Shown: piece by piece, positions 38,829-46,072 of the stretch
Numbering within the stretch: position 1 is the stretch's first letter
Layout of the letters: each line of letters opens with the position of its first letter
NCBI RefSeq assembly: GCF_017354945.1
Contig: NZ_CP071503.1
Coordinates: 2,480,001 to 2,544,000 of the forward strand
DNA: 64,000 nt
Source: Shewanella avicenniae
GTDB taxonomy: Bacteria; Pseudomonadota; Gammaproteobacteria; Enterobacterales; Shewanellaceae
Direction: 5' to 3'
Position numbers and translations under genes: made by a program
Notes under the pieces: generated by a model
Told to the model about the DNA's origin: nothing
The model's database searches: none
Seen by the model: only the letters and a program-made list of their open reading frames with translations

Positions 38829-38928
38829 TTACTCTCAATATCAAATCTCAAGTTCTAATCGACGGTAAACGATGAAGTTCAAAAAAATCCCCGCTAATTC
38901 CTTAGCGGGATTTGTGTATAAGAGACAG
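38808..38928 (-). mobile_element. Surviving end of an IS50-like insertion sequence
   Basis: Minus strand CTGTCTCTTATACACAAATC ends at 38928 and is nearly identical to the Tn5 outside/mosaic end. The transposase remnant begins about 100 bases inside it. Together with the pseudogene at 38382-38828 this leaves about 0.5 kb of an element that is normally about 1.5 kb; the other end and any target duplication were not found. Confidence 0.88.
38881..38913 (-). terminator. Inward-facing terminator inside the IS end
   Basis: On the minus strand AAATCCCGCTAA, loop GGAA, TTAGCGGGGATTT and then a T run. It lies between the IS tip and the transposase start and would stop transcription entering from the flanking MCP gene. 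Confidence 0.8.
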
Positions 38929-38971
38929 ACTTCGGTGGCCTTGTTTGTACGCAAGCGAAATTGCTTCGCGG

Positions 38972-41050
38972 TTAAAAACGAAATCGATTCAACGCGCGGT
39001 GCAGTCTGTCTGACAGCTCACCAAGTTGCTCGGCAGAGGACTTAATTTCGTTGGCCGTGCCACGGGTTTCTTCACTGATAACATTGATTTGTTCGACGCT
39101 TTCCGCTGCTGAACGAGCCGCCTCATTTTGGGATTGAGTGGTGGAGGCGATGTGTTCATTGAGATCGCGGATCGATAACACGCTACTGTTGATGCGGCTA
39201 AAGGCTTGCGCGACTTCATCGGAGCTACTGACACTTTCGTGCACTTGGTTGCGGCCTTCATCCATCACTTTAAGGGTATTTTGCGCGTCTTGATTGAACA
39301 CCTCTAAAATTTCGGTGATCTGTTTCGCCGACGCTTGGGTTCGGCCTGCTAGCTGGCGAACTTCATCTGCGACGACCGCAAAACCACGACCATGATCGCC
39401 AGCGCGCGCCGCTTCAATGGCGGCATTTAACGCCAGCAAATTGGTTTGCTCAGTAATGTCACTGATAACCGTCAGTACACTCATCACTTGGCGGCTGGTG
39501 GCCGTTAACCGTTCCATCGCTTCAACGCCGCGTTCAATTCTGTCTGCCAGTTGCGCCACTGTTTTGGCGGAGCTGGTTACCGTATTTTGGCCGGAGTTGG
39601 CTTCATCATAAGCTTGTTGGGTTGCCGCCAAGGCTTGCGTCGCAGCTGATGCTGAATCGGCAAAACTCTGTGATAACTCTTCTACTGCAGCTGCGACGGA
39701 GGTGGTTTCACTGCTTTGGCGCTGAATGTTTTGGTGACTACGCTCAGCAATCACTTTGGTGGCGGCGACGGTGTTCCCAAGCTGCCGCTCAACTTCCGCT
39801 ACCGACAAAATTGTTTCCTGTAAGCGGCTAATAAATTTGTTGAAGTATTCCGACATACTCAACGCTTCAGACACCCCAGTAACTTGCAGTCGTCGGGTGA
39901 GATCGCCTTCACCTTGGGCAATATCAGCTAACGCACTGGTGATTTTGTCGAGTGGCTTAGTGACAAATCGGGTAATGGCAAAAGACGCCAATGCCAGCAG
40001 CACAATCACTATAATGCAGACAATTACACTGCTGCTATTAAGACGTTTGATAGTGTTATTGGCCGCGGTAAATACTTGGTTATTGTTGGCCAGCGCTTGG
40101 CTCACCTGTTGTTGCGATAGTTGCCGAAGCTCATCTGCCAGCAGGCTAATTGCAATGCTGTCGGCGTGCACTTGATGCTGTAAGGCGATGTTGCTGCTAC
40201 GCAATGATTTGATGGAGTTGCTGCCAAAAAGTTGCTCAGTCAGTTTGGCTTTGTCGTTGGTGATGGTTTGGACTAACGCTGCTAGCTCTTCATCACTGTT
40301 GGCATATTCTCCTAGTGAGGTGAGCTGGTCATCTATCAACTGAAGTAGCGGTGCTGCGGTGTTTTTTTCGAGGTTGATAATCGCCGAGTCGTTATCCGCA
40401 CTTTGCAACGCGTAAGTCAGTGCGTTTAGGCGGGCGACACCTTCGTTGAGCTTGCGCGCCGCACTGGTGATTTTATCAAAGTCGCCTTCGATATAACTCA
40501 TCATGTCCGCCGTTACGCTGCGCCATTGAGCATTGTCTGGCGCCGCTGGTAACTGTTGATAGACGCGGCGAATGGCGCGTTTTTGCCGCTTTTCTTGCAA
40601 CGATACTTTGCCGAGCAGACTGTTTGCCGTCGTCTGAATCGTTGACACTTGGTTTTCAGCTTGGGTTGATAATTTGGCGATGGCCTGTCTGTTGTTGAGC
40701 AAAGCTTGCTTAGCTTGATACAGTTTAATTTCGTTATCGTTAAACTGCCCCAGCAACTCATTCAGTTGCGGTTGCAGGCTGCTGTCAGCGTTGCTTTCTT
40801 TCGAGGGTTGAGCCCCCAACGACTGTTCATTATTGGCTGCGGTGATCTGCAGCGTTTGGCCGAGCATCTTAGATGCATCCTGCCCTAAGTCGATCAGTTG
40901 CTCGGATTCTTTGGCAAAACTGGTCATAGAATCACTCAGCGAATTGGCCACATTACTCATCCAAAACATCATGCCAGCCACTACAAGTACCGAGATGAGA
41001 GCGGTAGCAGACAGCATCATAAGTAAGCGTCGAATCGACAATTTGAACAT
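38972..41050 (-). CDS. Methyl-accepting chemotaxis protein
   Basis: A 692-aa chemoreceptor. An N-terminal transmembrane helix ([20 protein letters not shown], residues about 11-30) precedes a long helical periplasmic sensor region (about 31-340), a second transmembrane helix ([18 protein letters not shown]), a HAMP domain ([23 protein letters not shown]) and a cytoplasmic signalling domain with the hairpin [32 protein letters not shown]. It lies 47 bases downstream of a periplasmic binding protein on the same strand, which may present ligand to it. RBS GGAG precedes ATG. Confidence 0.94.
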   Translation of the reverse strand: MFKLSIRRLLMMLSATALISVLVVAGMMFWMSNVANSLSDSMTSFAKESEQLIDLGQDASKMLGQTLQITAANNEQSLGAQPSKESNADSSLQPQLNELLGQFNDNEIKLYQAKQALLNNRQAIAKLSTQAENQVSTIQTTANSLLGKVSLQEKRQKRAIRRVYQQLPAAPDNAQWRSVTADMMSYIEGDFDKITSAARKLNEGVARLNALTYALQSADNDSAIINLEKNTAAPLLQLIDDQLTSLGEYANSDEELAALVQTITNDKAKLTEQLFGSNSIKSLRSSNIALQHQVHADSIAISLLADELRQLSQQQVSQALANNNQVFTAANNTIKRLNSSSVIVCIIVIVLLALASFAITRFVTKPLDKITSALADIAQGEGDLTRRLQVTGVSEALSMSEYFNKFISRLQETILSVAEVERQLGNTVAATKVIAERSHQNIQRQSSETTSVAAAVEELSQSFADSASAATQALAATQQAYDEANSGQNTVTSSAKTVAQLADRIERGVEAMERLTATSRQVMSVLTVISDITEQTNLLALNAAIEAARAGDHGRGFAVVADEVRQLAGRTQASAKQITEILEVFNQDAQNTLKVMDEGRNQVHESVSSSDEVAQAFSRINSSVLSIRDLNEHIASTTQSQNEAARSAAESVEQINVISEETRGTANEIKSSAEQLGELSDRLHRALNRFRF

Positions 41051-41097
41051 GGTGGGCTCCAGTGTTGATAACGATATCTTAGTATTAAATCAAAGGA

Positions 41098-42264
41098 CTA
41101 TTTCATCGAGGCCCAATCTAAGACTTCATATTTACCGCTATGGATAACCGTAGGCCATACCTTATGGCTGGCTTGGTGGTCGGTGGCGCTATAAGATATC
41201 GGGACACCAATGCCCACATCCAGATTGCTTAAGCTTTCCAGCCCTTTAATGATGCCTTCACGATCAGGTGCCGGGGCTTTTTTCAGACCTTCGACAAAGA
41301 TTTTCGCCAGAATATAACCTTCAAGGGAGACAAAGTCTGGCTCTGCTCCCGGTTTGTAGGCTTGCAGATCTTTGCGGTAGTCCGCTACACCAGGCAGGTC
41401 GTCGTTATAGTGCGGCACCACTTGCGTCACGATGACGCCTTCGGCTTTATCACCTAAAGCCTTCAATAGTGGAATGCTGCCCACAAACGATACGTTGAGG
41501 AACTTGGTATCCGGCAGATCTTGTTTGGCTTGGCGAATGAACTCTGCGCATGGTGCATAGGCACCCACCATGATGATGGCTTTAGGTTCGACGCTGGCAT
41601 CCAAAATGGTGCCCAGTGCTTGTTCAACGTTGGTGGTATTACGGGTGTAACGGCCATGCGCTAACTGCTCCGCATTGGCAAAGCCTTCGGCTTTTAGCGC
41701 TGCGACTGCACCGTTATAACCGGCATCGCCGTAACCATCGTTTTGGGTAAAGAAGGCAATTTCTTCCGGCTTAATACCGCTGGCTAATAACCCTTTTACC
41801 ATCGCGCCAGTTTCTTCCGCGTAACTTGCTCGATAGTTGATGATGTAGTGGTCTGGCGGACTTTTACGCAGTACGCCCGCGCCCGTGTAAGCACCGAATA
41901 ATAAGGTTTTTTTAGCATTAGCGATTGGCACTGTCACGATGGCGGTTGGAGTGCCCACATTACCGAGCACGGCGATAACGCCGTCTTGGTCAATCAGTTG
42001 ATTCATATTGGGCGCGGCTTTATCGGGCTCATAGCCATCATCAAGCGCGGTCAAAGCAATCATATTGCCATTAACACCGCCTGCTGCGTTGACGCGTTTA
42101 AAATAGCTCTCCATACCATTGCGCACGCCATTACCTAAGGCGGAAGCGGGACCTGTAAGGGCAGCAGACATGCCGACCTTAACTGTTTCTGCAAACGACG
42201 TGGCACTCAACGAAAGTGAGGCCACGACTACTACCGAAGACAACATGGTGTTAATGCGAAGCAT
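41098..42264 (-). CDS. Periplasmic amino-acid-type ABC substrate-binding protein (orphan)
   Basis: Type I periplasmic binding protein of the LivJ/branched-chain amino acid group, 388 aa, with a signal peptide ending ATSFA (about residue 25). The mature start VKVGMSAALTGPASALGNGVRNG is typical, as are AGGVNGNMIALTALDDGYEP and GNVGTPTAIVTVPIAN. No permease or ATPase genes flank it. It is instead followed by a chemoreceptor in the same orientation, so it may be a sensor subunit rather than a transport subunit. Ligand unknown. Confidence 0.9.
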   Translation of the reverse strand: MLRINTMLSSVVVVASLSLSATSFAETVKVGMSAALTGPASALGNGVRNGMESYFKRVNAAGGVNGNMIALTALDDGYEPDKAAPNMNQLIDQDGVIAVLGNVGTPTAIVTVPIANAKKTLLFGAYTGAGVLRKSPPDHYIINYRASYAEETGAMVKGLLASGIKPEEIAFFTQNDGYGDAGYNGAVAALKAEGFANAEQLAHGRYTRNTTNVEQALGTILDASVEPKAIIMVGAYAPCAEFIRQAKQDLPDTKFLNVSFVGSIPLLKALGDKAEGVIVTQVVPHYNDDLPGVADYRKDLQAYKPGAEPDFVSLEGYILAKIFVEGLKKAPAPDREGIIKGLESLSNLDVGIGVPISYSATDHQASHKVWPTVIHSGKYEVLDWASMK

Positions 42265-42787
42265 AATGATTACCTTGAGTTGATAGTTAACTAGGACGGT
42301 CAGAAGTCAGTATAGAAGAGATTTCAGTCTTGCAAGTTTTGCTCAACATCAGAGATTTGTGTTGTAGGAGCAGCGTTGAATCGTCTGACTTTGCTAAGAT
42401 TTAGCTAATTTGCCGCATAAAAGATCAAAGCAGCTAACAAAACTTTAGTGACGAAAAACTCTTAACTATACGAATATATAAGTCATTTTATTTTGTGTTT
42501 GCCCCTGCGATAGAGGGGGCGACGTACCATGGTCTAAGTGATATTTACTTGAATTATTAAGATGTTGCCAAGCGCGGCGCCATCCATGACTCACTATCAC
42601 TGCTCGATATCCATATCTTGATTGCTCAATGTCTGCCCAACGCACCTGCGCTGCGCCAAAGGGGAATTAGTGTTGTCTGTTCCTTGGGTGTTTTAAAGTT
42701 TCACCATTCGTGAGTGATAAGATTTAATGGCTGCGCCATCCCGAGCTACGCTTGGCAAAGTCGTGAGATTTCGCACTCACACCAAGA

Positions 42788-42820
42788 GACAAGGGGATTG
42801 GACGGCCTCATCCCCTTGTC
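42788..42820. repeat. Perfect 11-base inverted repeat
   Basis: GACAAGGGGAT (42788-42798) and ATCCCCTTGTC (42810-42820) around an 11-base spacer. There is no T-run on the right side, so it is not a typical terminator. Confidence 0.85.
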
Positions 42821-42854
42821 AAACCCCATGCCGCCCCACGGCGCTGAAAAACCC

Positions 42855-42958
42855 GTAAGCTTATGCTGAAAATCTGGCTATGCTCAGGACTCGCTCCCTG
42901 CTCGACCTTTGCGCCTCGATGTCCATGTCTCGGCAACGCCATTTTCAGCAACGCTTAC
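42855..42958. repeat. Long imperfect inverted repeat
   Basis: The left arm (42855-42878, GTAAGC...TGCTGAAAAT...GGC) is nearly complementary to the right arm (42938-42958, GCCATTTTCAGCA...GCTTAC), leaving a 59-base loop. It could be the skeleton of a small repeated or miniature mobile element. Confidence 0.7.
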
Positions 42959-43168
42959 GGCAGCGCCGAAGGGGGATTAAAACTGTCCGATGTCGCTTTT
43001 TATGCAGCTGCGCAGTCAAAGAGTCGTTTTGTACACAGTTACCCCGATCAACTTTTGTTAATTTTTCTATTGTGTTCAGTGAGATATGCGCTTAATTTGA
43101 GTGATAAGGACGCGTGGAATGCGACACTATGTCGTGATCAATACCGACATGATGTCCTCTAATACACT

Positions 43169-43174
43169 GTTATG
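43169..43174 (+). other. GTTATG core, left boundary of the cassette array
   Basis: GTTATG is the attC core (GTTRRRY) and is preceded by no recognisable attC left half. The first cassette gene starts 17 bases later. It could be a relic attI, a secondary insertion site, or the truncated right end of an earlier attC. Confidence 0.5.
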
Positions 43175-43190
43175 AAGTCAAAGGCATCTG

Positions 43191-43610
43191 ATGAACCTAG
43201 AGTCTCTTTTCGAAGAATATGTTCAAGCCAAATCGGTGAAAGATAAAAATGCCGGGCATCAGGCAATTCAAAAAGTTTTGGGTAAGATTGTTTGTAATTT
43301 TCCGAAGGATAATCCTGAGGCTTTAGCGTGGTTTACAATGGCTTTAACTCATGACCATAAAAAATGGTTTGTCGCAATGCTGCTTGAAAAAGTAAATCCC
43401 GTACCTAAAGCACTGTTTGATGATTTGGTTTTTGCATCACTTATTGAGAATGATCCGAGTTTTAATAAATCGTTTATCGCACCATGCGTAAGAACATTTG
43501 GTGTCGAAGCAGTTAAATCGAGAATAATGAATTTTTCGGCACATCCTCAAGTAATTGAAAATGATGGTGTAACCAAAGTAATGTACTGGGTTCCGAGGGT
43601 AGCTTCATAA
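43191..43610 (+). CDS. Cassette gene 1, unknown soluble protein
   Basis: A 139-aa protein with no recognised family. It has no signal peptide or transmembrane helix and looks helical (LESLFEEYVQAKSVKDKNAGHQAIQKVLG). It is AT-richer than the chromosomal neighbours. The start is 17 bases after the GTTATG core, and its TAA stop lies inside the attC left box (CATAAC), both typical for integron cassette genes. No strong RBS is visible. Function unknown. Confidence 0.75.
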   Translation: MNLESLFEEYVQAKSVKDKNAGHQAIQKVLGKIVCNFPKDNPEALAWFTMALTHDHKKWFVAMLLEKVNPVPKALFDDLVFASLIENDPSFNKSFIAPCVRTFGVEAVKSRIMNFSAHPQVIENDGVTKVMYWVPRVAS

Positions 43611-43693
43611 CCAGTTGCTCAAGTTTACTCCGCCAGCTAAACCTAGCTCCGTGGGACCGGTGCGTGGCACCAGCCCCTTAGCAAAGCGTTATG
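43606..43693 (+). repeat. attC site 1 (intact)
   Basis: 88 bases. Outer boxes CATAAC (43606-43611) and GTTATG (43688-43693) are perfectly complementary. Inner boxes TTGCTcAAG and CTTAGCAA pair with one extrahelical base, as attC bottom strands require. The centre has a hairpin GGTGC/GCACC. Recombination would occur after G43688. Confidence 0.88.
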
Positions 43694-43704
43694 GCTAAAC
43701 AAGT

Positions 43705-44109
43705 ATGAAGTTTCTTACTTTGATTTTAAGCATTTTAGTTTCTAGTGCCGCCTATGCTGGAAGCGCTTCTGATTGGCTCAAGGCGAATAATCCCAGAGGC
43801 TACTTTCCGCAAGAAGGGGAATATAGGAGCTTTCCAAACATATGTAACGAAAACACATGTTTCAATTTGGTTGCCGTCTCATATGTGACTGAAACTAATA
43901 AAGGCATGAGGCGGCTGGCTGTTTTTTCGGAGTCTGGGGAGTATCTTGGTGTTTATTCAGGCTTTCAAGAAATGCCGGTAAAAGTCGTTGGCTCATCTCT
44001 GTTATTTCCGGCGTCCGAATATGGTTACTTTATTAATTTTAGTGGTGGTGAGCCACCTGCAACGGCTTATTTAGATGGTGAAAACTTTGAGTTTGAGTCA
44101 AAGCCATAA
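43705..44109 (+). CDS. Cassette gene 2, exported protein of unknown function
   Basis: A 134-aa protein with a clear signal peptide (MKFLTLILSILVSSAAYAGS, cleavage after AYA at about residue 18). The mature part has two cysteines (NICNENTCFN), which may form a periplasmic disulphide. No family recognised. It starts 12 bases after the attC1 core, and its TAA stop lies in the left box of attC2. Candidate accessory periplasmic function. Confidence 0.75.
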   Translation: MKFLTLILSILVSSAAYAGSASDWLKANNPRGYFPQEGEYRSFPNICNENTCFNLVAVSYVTETNKGMRRLAVFSESGEYLGVYSGFQEMPVKVVGSSLLFPASEYGYFINFSGGEPPATAYLDGENFEFESKP

Positions 44110-44186
44110 CAAGGTGGTGTTGTCGCCTGCGGCAGGGATCTCCGTTTCGCTGGCGCTACACTCCGGCCCCAAACCACGGCGTTATG
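44105..44186 (+). repeat. attC site 2 (intact)
   Basis: 82 bases. CATAAC (44105-44110) and GTTATG (44181-44186) are complementary, and GTGGT in the left half pairs with ACCAC in the right half as inner boxes. Spacing and internal order match attC site 1 while the inner sequence differs. Confidence 0.85.
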
Positions 44187-44234
44187 TGGCAGAACTATTC
44201 TAAACCGCCTAATTAAATTTCATAAATAGGTCTC

Positions 44235-44591
44235 ATGAAAAATCCAATGAAAGTTCACTACCTTGAAATAGTAACCCCTGACGTCCAAAAAATTTGCGTA
44301 TCCTACACGCAAGCTTTAGGAGTGTCTTTTAGTGGACCCATTACTGAACTAGGCGGGGCTTGCATGGCTACCCTTGGCGATGGTTTAACGCTGGGGATTC
44401 GAGCACCTATGCACACAGCAGAAGAACCTACAATTCGGCCTTATTACCTTGTTTCTGATATTGAAAAAGCAGTGAAAGATGCGGAGGAATCTGGCGCCGA
44501 AGTTGCTGTTTCTCCAATGGAAATACCTGGTCGAGGCAAATGCGCAATATTATTTTATGGAACTATTCAAAGCGGGTTGTGGCAGGTTTAA
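44235..44591 (+). CDS. Cassette gene 3, VOC-fold (glyoxalase/bleomycin resistance-like) protein
   Basis: A 118-aa vicinal oxygen chelate-fold protein: strand VHYLEIVTPDVQKICVSYTQALGVSF, ATLGDGLTLGIRAPM, then YYLVSDIEKAVKDAEESGAEVAVSP and IPGRGKCAILFYG, giving the two betaalphabetabetabeta repeats of VOC domains. Short VOC proteins are common integron cargo and may act as binding or resistance proteins; the ligand is unknown. It is AT-rich and starts 48 bases after the attC2 core. Confidence 0.78.
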   Translation: MKNPMKVHYLEIVTPDVQKICVSYTQALGVSFSGPITELGGACMATLGDGLTLGIRAPMHTAEEPTIRPYYLVSDIEKAVKDAEESGAEVAVSPMEIPGRGKCAILFYGTIQSGLWQV

Positions 44592-44601
44592 ATAGATGCC
44601 A

Positions 44602-44659
44602 CATAACCAGTTACTCAAGTACTTTCCGCCAACTAGGCTAGCTCCGCGGGAGCGTTATA
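44602..44659 (+). repeat. attC site 3 (degenerate, right inner box missing)
   Basis: 58 bases starting CATAACCAGTTACTCAAG, aligned with attC site 1, and ending AGCGTTATA. The block that carries the right inner box in site 1 (accggtgcg...agcaa) is absent, as if deleted, so the two inner boxes cannot pair. GCTCC/GGAGC still makes a short hairpin. Likely weak or dead as a recombination site. Confidence 0.72.
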
Positions 44660-44669
44660 TCTATTTAGC

Positions 44670-45020
44670 ATGAGTAGAAATTTATCTAAATCTGTGGCAA
44701 TCGGGCTATTCATGGGATTATCGATTGCCATACTAGGGACGATAAACTGTGAATATGAGCTATTTATCGCGGGTTTGATTTGCTTGCTTTCAGGTGTTCT
44801 TGCAGCACAAATTGAAGAAAATGCTCGGTTCTATGCGCTATTAAGTGGTTCGGTTAGTCTTCCATTTTTTCTCATAACACACGGCGCTGACGATGGTTTC
44901 TTTTATTTTTTAGGTGCCTTTTTTGTGTACGCTATCGTAGGTTTCTCGATAACTCTCGGTATTCAAAACACATTTTATAATGGTAAAGTTTTGTTCAACT
45001 ACCTGTTTCAAAAGCGATAG
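44670..45020 (+). CDS. Cassette gene 4, small multi-pass membrane protein
   Basis: A 116-aa protein with about four transmembrane helices (AIGLFMGLSIAILGTI, LFIAGLICLLSGVLAA, YALLSGSVSLPFFLIT, FFYFLGAFFVYAIVGFSI) and a positively charged C-terminus. No family recognised. It starts 10 bases after the attC3 core. No strong RBS is visible. Confidence 0.68.
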   Translation: MSRNLSKSVAIGLFMGLSIAILGTINCEYELFIAGLICLLSGVLAAQIEENARFYALLSGSVSLPFFLITHGADDGFFYFLGAFFVYAIVGFSITLGIQNTFYNGKVLFNYLFQKR

Positions 45021-45024
45021 TACA

Positions 45025-45117
45025 CATAACAAGCCAATATAAATACGGGACGACTTAAGCTTGACTCAGGTTCGCTTGGCTACAAAAGTTCAGCTCAGCT
45101 AAGGTTTGCCCGTTAGT
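45025..45117 (+). repeat. attC-like left half (site 4), right half doubtful
   Basis: CATAACAAGCCAAT (45025-45038) has the left boxes of an attC. The right end is unclear: GTTAG at 45112-45116 would be the core, but the sequence before it does not pair with the left inner box. It may be a decayed end of the array. Confidence 0.4.
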
Positions 45118-45321
45118 CCATGGTTTGAGTCACTCGAGCCAGTAACCGCTACGCACTCAACTACCGACCCAATGGTCACTTTTATCAACAACAAACGTCC
45201 CAATGAATCGCCGCATCCTTCCCCGCCTGTGAGCCTTTTGTTTAATTGACCTAAAGGGCAACCAAGGGTACCAATAACAAAAAATAAGTTTTTACTCACA
45301 TAAAGGCGGAGCCTTGGTCTT
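45118..45321. other. Intergenic region right of the cassette array
   Basis: About 200 bases (300 counted from the end of cassette gene 4) with no supported gene. A minus-strand open frame crosses it but lacks RBS and family features. The lipoprotein promoter must lie near 45260-45310. Confidence 0.5.
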
Positions 45322-45891
45322 ATGGACAGTTTAAAAATCATGATGATTAGTGGTGCATTCTTTTTAGCCGCATGTAACTCCACACCGCAAAGTACAATGA
45401 CCAACGATGAATCATCGGGCAATCTTCAAACAACAAAATCAGTGAGTTGTGTATCAATTGCAGAGATTAACAACAACTATACGCCGGTTGATATGTTCAA
45501 TAATCTGCGCCAATGTTTAACTGAACAAAATTATCAAAATGCAGCTGAGCTCTACATCGCCGCCTTGAGCTATGGTTACTTTGATATTGAACGAGTCGCA
45601 GATAAAACTGCCCATCAAGCGATCAGTGTACTGCGAATGAATGCCCTCTCCGAACGGCCGCAATCGGTTACCAGCCAATTAAAATCAGCCATCAACGCCA
45701 TGAGTGGCAATAATCACCTACTGTGCCAAAAGCTCGAACAGTTAGGAGCGCCCGCGTACATGCCCAGCTACATGCTTCAACATGGCGTAGCTGCGTTTAC
45801 TGGGCAAAGATCAAAAGATGGCTTAGTGGACAGTTTTAGCCCAAGTGCAGTGTGGCAAGATGCATTAGAGAAAGTCGCAAAATGTGACTGA
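45322..45891 (+). CDS. Putative outer membrane lipoprotein of unknown function
   Basis: A 189-aa protein with a lipoprotein signal, lipobox LAAC (Cys18), a short Ser/Thr-rich linker, then a helical domain with repeated Ala/Leu segments (MFNNLRQCLTEQNYQNAAELYIAALSYGY), resembling tetratricopeptide-like helices. No family recognised. Two later cysteines (QKLE region and C-terminal KCD) may pair. It is the first gene right of the cassette cluster and may belong to the core genome. Confidence 0.65.
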   Translation: MDSLKIMMISGAFFLAACNSTPQSTMTNDESSGNLQTTKSVSCVSIAEINNNYTPVDMFNNLRQCLTEQNYQNAAELYIAALSYGYFDIERVADKTAHQAISVLRMNALSERPQSVTSQLKSAINAMSGNNHLLCQKLEQLGAPAYMPSYMLQHGVAAFTGQRSKDGLVDSFSPSAVWQDALEKVAKCD

Positions 45892-46072
45892 TGGGGCGAA
45901 CGCGGCAACTAAGCAAGCATGACATTCAAGCCGGTGCTTGGTAGCTGTTAAATTTGCGTCAGTTAACTCCCGTTCGTGCAACATTCCCGATAAATCAGTA
46001 TTGGCGCTAAGGCTATTACTCCGTAAACTAGCAAGTTATTCCCCTCAAACTGTTTACGGCTGGCAGACAACT

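Larger units (their letters stand above)
42265..43190. other. Long non-coding stretch with inverted repeats, left flank of the cassette array
   Basis: About 925 bases. The left part must hold the promoter of the binding-protein gene. From about 42770 the sequence contains two large dyads (listed separately) and a composition unlike the neighbours. Short open frames here (for example 42863-43162) lack RBS and family similarity. It ends in GTTATG (43169-43174), where the first integron-like cassette begins. Confidence 0.6.

Noticed and set aside
38909..38928. Possible sequencing-adapter (Nextera mosaic end) contamination
   Set aside because: The end differs from the adapter at the inner bases and lies in correct orientation and distance next to a Tn5-like transposase remnant, so it is a natural IS end.
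42863..43162. Open frame of 99 codons on the plus strand
   Set aside because: No RBS, no family features, and it crosses a large inverted repeat; probably spurious.
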